Source: Cololabis saira (taxonomy: Eukaryota > Chordata > Actinopteri > Beloniformes > Belonidae). From it: 64,000 nt of DNA. This document shows positions 59,673 through 64,000 of this stretch, piece after piece. Under the pieces are notes generated by a model. That model made no database searches, was not told where the DNA came from, and saw only the letters and a list, made by a program, of their open reading frames with translations. The stretch is from positions 24,251,501-24,315,500 of the forward strand of contig NC_084592.1 in NCBI RefSeq assembly GCF_033807715.1, given 5' to 3'. The translations under genes and the position numbers were made by a program. Position 1 is the first letter of the stretch. The number at the start of each line of letters is the position of its first letter.

Positions 59673-61979
59673 ATCATTAGACAGAGAACTTGTGCTTGAA
59701 CAATGACAAATGGTCTCTCCAGCAGACTGGGTGTTCATGCAGTGTCAGTCATTTATCTCCTATACCCTTTTTACACCCACACACTCGAACACTGTAAGGT
59801 ATCTGGGCTGCCTAGCTAGTGTTTGTCTTTAATATAATCTAATGGCTTTATTGACCTGAAGCCCAAGGGCTGCAAAGCACTCTCCAGCTCAACCAAATGG
59901 TTGTTTAATGGATACCTCGGTTCCTTCTCCTCATCCCACCCCCAGTTTTCTCTCTTTTCCTCCCTTTTCTATGTTCTTTTTCATCTTCTCATTCCTCTTT
60001 AATTGTGTTTTCCCATCAAGGTCACCGGGGGAGATGATCACAGAAGACATACTAAATGGAAGAAACCCGGGGAACAGCTAAGAAAAAACATTTCATAGAA
60101 CTTGGTTGCATGACGTCACAACAGTCGCCCTGTTGTGAAACTGTGGCAGTGGTTCCCACATGAGAAATGCAATACAGTATATCTGAAATATCTGGAAACA
60201 CTAAGGGAGGTTAAAGCTTTGGGGTCCACTCCTCTTTTGGTATCGTAAAGCATTTTGCTGGGGCAGTACTTTTACCATTGTTTTCCTTTTAGTTGTTGCC
60301 TGGGGGGTCACAACACGGTGACACCTTCCCATAATGCACTGAACGATGATGACCATTACCTATTGAAGAGTCTTGTGAGAGCTATACTTCCTGTAGACGC
60401 CTTATGAAAGTAGACGCCTTATGAAACAGGTGGAATCATGTTTGTGCATCTGTATAAAAACTCTAAAGTGTATATGAACATTGTATTAAATCAAATTTAC
60501 ATGCAATTTTCCATATGGCTGTATGTTTCGTAAGTGGACGGTGAGGCACAATGCAGCTCCACTACGAATGAAAGATGTGTCACAAGACTGCACGTTATGA
60601 AACTGCAAAGCCCTGAAAGCAGATGCATAAAATGCTGCACAGGGTCCATTCAAGCTCACGGCCTTCATTTCGTACTTCATTCACGATAAAAAAGAAGAAA
60701 AAAAACTTTAAACTTTTTCAGATATGAAGCTCTTTCACATCTTTAATCTACACAAGGCTCTTTATCTAGTAAAATAACACAAAGGGCATTCCTTTCCTCA
60801 TCTTTGGATTGGAGATAGCAATTAAAAAGTGTCTGCAAGGTTGCAAGTGACGTTCGTCACCTAGACAGGGGTACAGAGGTGGGAACATACTGTACATAGG
60901 ATTCTTTATCAGTAAAAAACACTAAAGATATTCGGCAATAACATCTGAAACATCTAATCTAACCCACTATAAAGAGTCATCACAAGCAAGTGTAGCAGTG
61001 GCAATACTATTATGGAATGTTGTGATGCTAAAATTTGCTGATAACAAGTAAACATCTGAGACTGACATGTATGTCACTGTCTGAAATAAAATCCTACTGA
61101 TGAAAATGGCTAATAAGCACAGCTTTCACAGATTTAAAGAGACTGATGTATTATGTGTATACACTTTGAAATGCACCATATGTTGCAGTGGAGGAACAGA
61201 CTAGAGTGTGGTGATGAGGTCTTTATGATTTTCTTGGTCACTTGACTCAACTTTCTGAGATGCTCTTACCTCTCCAAGCAACCACATACTGTGCCTCTCA
61301 AGGATAACGGTTATCAACAGTCTTCACAGGGTGTTAATTAATCTCAGGATGGGGTTTAATTACTCACATGTTTGATGTACATTATTTATATGTCCACATT
61401 CTCACTCACACTATAAAGACTTGTGAACGGGTTGAAAAAAAATTATGAAAGCTAAATTCATATTTCTGTATATTTGGAGCTAGAGTTGCAGTTTCCACCA
61501 GCATGAATTGTAGTGTTACTAGATTATTTCAGTCTTACTCAGACATTGGAGTCACCTAGTGGTTAAAATTAAAAGAAAGTAATCTTACATACTTTATTTT
61601 CACAATGTGGTGTTTGTCCTTATGGAATCTATATGGGATCTACTTGGTTTCTAGGTGAGGCTTAACTGATTCATTTTACAATGAAATTATAAGTAGAATC
61701 AGGGTGTTTTCGAGGCCTTTTTTGTCCTCATACGCAGAATGGCGTGTTGCAAAAGGGAGGAGCAAAGAGGACTGGAAGTCGGCTGGAACACACCCACCTT
61801 AGTTCAGTCACTGCAAGTTACCTTTTTTAAATTTGCAGGCTCAGCTAAAACTAACCTATGATGTTAATTATTATTACATTCATTCTGAAAAATCTTTTTA
61901 AATATCCTCATTTATAATGTTACTGAAATGTAATCCAAAAACGAGTACTGAAACAAAGAGCTCCGCTGGGACCTGCTAT
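59673..61979. other. No gene seen
   Basis: Mostly unique sequence. It contains a perfect 17-bp tandem duplication (60393-60426). No exon-like signal was recognised. Confidence 0.5.
60393..60426. repeat. 17-bp tandem duplication
   Basis: GTAGACGCCTTATGAAA occurs twice head to tail without a mismatch. Confidence 0.9.
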
Positions 61980-62544
61980 CGGTCAGCCATTCCATTCAGT
62001 GAATTACTCGGACATCCTGCTAATAATACATTACACTAATCTAGTTTACAAGATACAAACGCGTGAATTCTTTTTTCTGCATCACTCTGGGAGAGGATGC
62101 TCCTAATCTTTGTGATATGATGGAGATGGAAAAACACTGTTTTACAAACCTGATAAATATGCTGTTTAAACAACAAATCCTGATCAAAAATAACACCACG
62201 GTTTTGCAGAGTAGTACTGGAGTACATCACAACTCCATCTATTCCCTTCCTAAGGTGTTTGGGATCAAAAATAATAACCTCTGTTTCATCAGAATTTAGA
62301 AGCAAAAAAATTGCAGACATCCAGTCCTTGATGTCCTTAAAACATGCCTGAAGTTTGGTTAACGGTTCTGTTTCATCTGGCTTCATAGACAAATACAGCT
62401 GCATATCATCAGCATAGCAATGAAAATGTATGCCGTGATTTTGGATTATACTTCCCACGGGCTGCATATAAACTGATCAAGATTGGCCCTAGCACTGAAC
62501 CCTGCGGGATGCCATAGCATCCCTCGTCTGTTCTGGATAAATCC
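61980..62544 (-). pseudogene. L2/CR1-like LINE reverse-transcriptase fragment
   Basis: The minus strand reads GIPQGSVLGPIL close to 62510 and, after a one-base frame change, HFHCYADDMQLYLSMKP with the catalytic YADD. It continues to IKDWMSAIFLLLNSDETEVI and VSCKLD*CNVLLAGCP, all typical blocks of this LINE group. A stop and the frameshift inactivate it. The 5' part is cut off exactly at the Harbinger-like element. Confidence 0.75.
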
Positions 62545-62547
62545 TTA

Positions 62548-63558
62548 AGCCGGGCATACACTGTGCGATATTTTAAATCGTATGAAACTGCCCCATCTCA
62601 CACTGCAAGACTAGATCGCAGAGTTCAAAAGTTCAGAGCCCACGATTTATGGTCTCACACTGTACGAGCCGATGCTCTGATGCGACCCGTCTGCTCACAC
62701 TATACGATCATAATCCTCCCGTCGGACCTCTGTGTACTGGAACTCGAGGCCGGTTCTGGGGCAGGGGTAGGCTGTTCCAACCCAAACGTGCGTCCTGCCC
62801 ACCTGATCAAAGGTTATGGGATCCTTTATTTTTTTATAATTATATATATATATATTAAAAAAATCCCAAAATATCTGTACCATTTCTGATTGGGTGTGTG
62901 CACTGCGCATCATTTTTTGACACAACAAAGAACGCATACCGCAAAAGTTGTGTCTCGGCGGAGGAACCCGACGTCCCAGCAAAATGAGAAGAGAAAAAAG
63001 AGAAGTGTTCCGAACAGCAGACAGCGCACACACTTAAGGCTGATTTATGGTTCTGCGTTACACCAACGCAGAGCCTACGCCGTAGGCTACGCCGTAAGGC
63101 TGATTTATGGTTCTGCGTTAAACTAACGCAGAGCCTGCGGCACAGGGTACGCGGCGACCCGCACCATACGTGGAAATGCGGTCTTTTTTTGCTATGAAAA
63201 CATGATTTGTAATGTGAATTTGCAACACTTAAACTGCAAATAATAGTTTTTGACGTGACATCAGAGATTGCGCATGCTCTCTGCGAAAGGATGAGGCAAA
63301 TCGGGTCGCAGCACTGCTTCAACTGTGCGATACCTTCACGAGGAGCGACCAGGATTTCAAACATGCTTGATTTTCTTGCGACCTCACGATTTGTGATCGG
63401 GAGCTCGTCGTGAGGTGTTAATCTCTCTTCGTTACCCCACGTACACTGCACGAGGCACGAGCAACGATTGGGTCAAAATCGGGCCCGATCAAAAAAAAGT
63501 CGCACGACTGGAAAATCGGCTCAAAACGAGCCGATAATCGCACAGTGTATGCCCGGCT
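62548..63558. mobile_element. PIF/Harbinger-like non-autonomous element with TTA duplication
   Basis: AGCCGGGCATACACTGTGCG at the left and its exact inverse at the right extend to a 22-bp perfect terminal repeat. TTA flanks both ends (62545-62547, 63559-63561). About 1 kb, no transposase frame. It contains partial copies of the smaller Harbinger-like MITE at 63037-63170. An (AT)n patch is near 62839-62855. Confidence 0.8.
63037..63170. mobile_element. Two partial Harbinger-like MITE heads in tandem
   Basis: AGGCTGATTTATGGTTCTGC occurs at 63037 and again at 63097, each followed by the ACGCAGAGCCT block. The first is cut short after the GCCGTAGGC core and the second lacks its right end. It looks like a partial duplication or one MITE inserted into another. 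Confidence 0.75.
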
Positions 63559-63561
63559 TTA

Positions 63562-63934
63562 GGGTGACGTCCATGTAGGTGATTGTGTGCTGCCTGGCCC
63601 ATTGCAGTAATCCTTCCTTTTCCTGGTGTCGGTGGAAACACACCACAAAGGGACGCGGAGGGCAACCAGTAACTGTGGGTTTCCTGCCCACTCTGTGCGC
63701 TTGCTCCAGCACTGGAGCGGAGTCAAATAGTGCGTTGCCGCCGGTAATCTCCATAAACATGTTCGCCACGAAGTTAACAGTATTCTCAACACCCTTGCTG
63801 GCTTGTGGAACATGAGTCATGGTTATTCCGTCGCTTTCTGGAGTGCTAACATCGGAGACCGTGACGGTTAGCTTATCAGCAATGGAGTTTTGCGTGGTCT
63901 TCAAAGAAGTTTGTTTTTGTTTGGAGGTAGCCAT
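63562..63934 (-). pseudogene. L1-like ORF1 fragment
   Basis: The frame starts MATSKQKQTSLKT and reaches LEQAHRVGRKPTVTGCPPRP followed by FVVCFHRHQEKEGLLQWARQ, the RRM-type nucleic-acid-binding core of L1 ORF1 proteins in fish. The coiled-coil expected before it is nearly absent, so there is an internal deletion. The C-terminal end is lost where the Harbinger-like element begins; later residues are read from the transposon. Confidence 0.7.
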
Positions 63935-63959
63935 TAGGTGTTCAAGGACGTATTACACG

Positions 63960-64000
63960 ATCCCTATGCCGTAGGCTCTGCGTTGGTGTAACGCGGAACC
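63960..64000. mobile_element. Harbinger-like MITE end, running off the window
   Basis: CTATGCCGTAGGCTCTGCGT then TGGTGTAACGCGGAACC is the right part of the same MITE family as 43684-43824. The terminal bases lie beyond the window. Confidence 0.65.

Noticed and set aside
59429..59738. Thr-His repeat open frames on the minus strand
   Set aside because: Translation of the (TG)n tract.
1..64000. CRISPR arrays, operons, ribosome binding sites, prophage or retroviral coding regions
   Set aside because: No regularly spaced repeats, Shine-Dalgarno-led gene strings or gag/pol/env-like frames with LTRs were seen. The sequence is eukaryotic nuclear DNA.

Overview
The window is vertebrate nuclear DNA, almost certainly from a teleost fish. 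It is AT-rich, intron-containing and sparse in genes. Long (CA)n, (TA)n and (GACA)n tracts and a dense mix of transposable-element relics of the kinds common in teleosts fill most of it (L2/CR1-like and L1 LINEs, a tRNA-derived SINE, hAT, PIF/Harbinger-like, Tc1/mariner-like and TTAA-targeting DNA elements). No bacterial or viral gene organisation is present.

One host gene can be supported: the 3' part of dhrsx (dehydrogenase/reductase X-linked, an SDR-family oxidoreductase) on the + strand. Four coding exons, 9297-9398, 9707-9914, 13474-13681 and 17869-18036, join in phase and carry the SDR NNAG, catalytic Ser and YxxxK motifs and the stop codon. The N-terminal exons with the cofactor-binding glycine motif were not found and probably lie before the window.

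Layout: 1-208 is the right end of a hAT-like transposon. 209-3626 has no gene but contains AT-rich blocks that look like conserved noncoding elements. 3627-5300 is a LINE reverse-transcriptase relic split cleanly by a TTAA-targeting MITE. 7135-8065 is a nested set of MITEs. 9297-18036 is dhrsx, with a LINE relic and a hAT MITE (perfect 8-bp duplications) in its second visible intron. 18037-38580 is intergenic DNA with scattered repeats. 38590-41353 is a 5'-truncated minus-strand L1 with a very GC-rich 3' region. 42004-47536 is a dense cluster: LINE 3' end, a 1.4-kb TTAA element holding a captured or residual coding exon, a Tc1-like transposase fossil and two TTAA elements that share one target site. 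47537-61979 is mostly unique sequence with simple repeats, LINE relics and hAT MITEs. 61980-64000 is a patchwork of two LINE fragments separated by a PIF/Harbinger-like element with a further MITE nested in it.

The genes do not form an operon or pathway. The biology is one housekeeping metabolic gene in a repeat-rich neighbourhood. The most informative signals are exact transposon boundaries (target duplications, nested and abutting insertions), the L1 3' region and candidate conserved noncoding blocks. Family assignments come from reading motifs by eye; no database search was possible.
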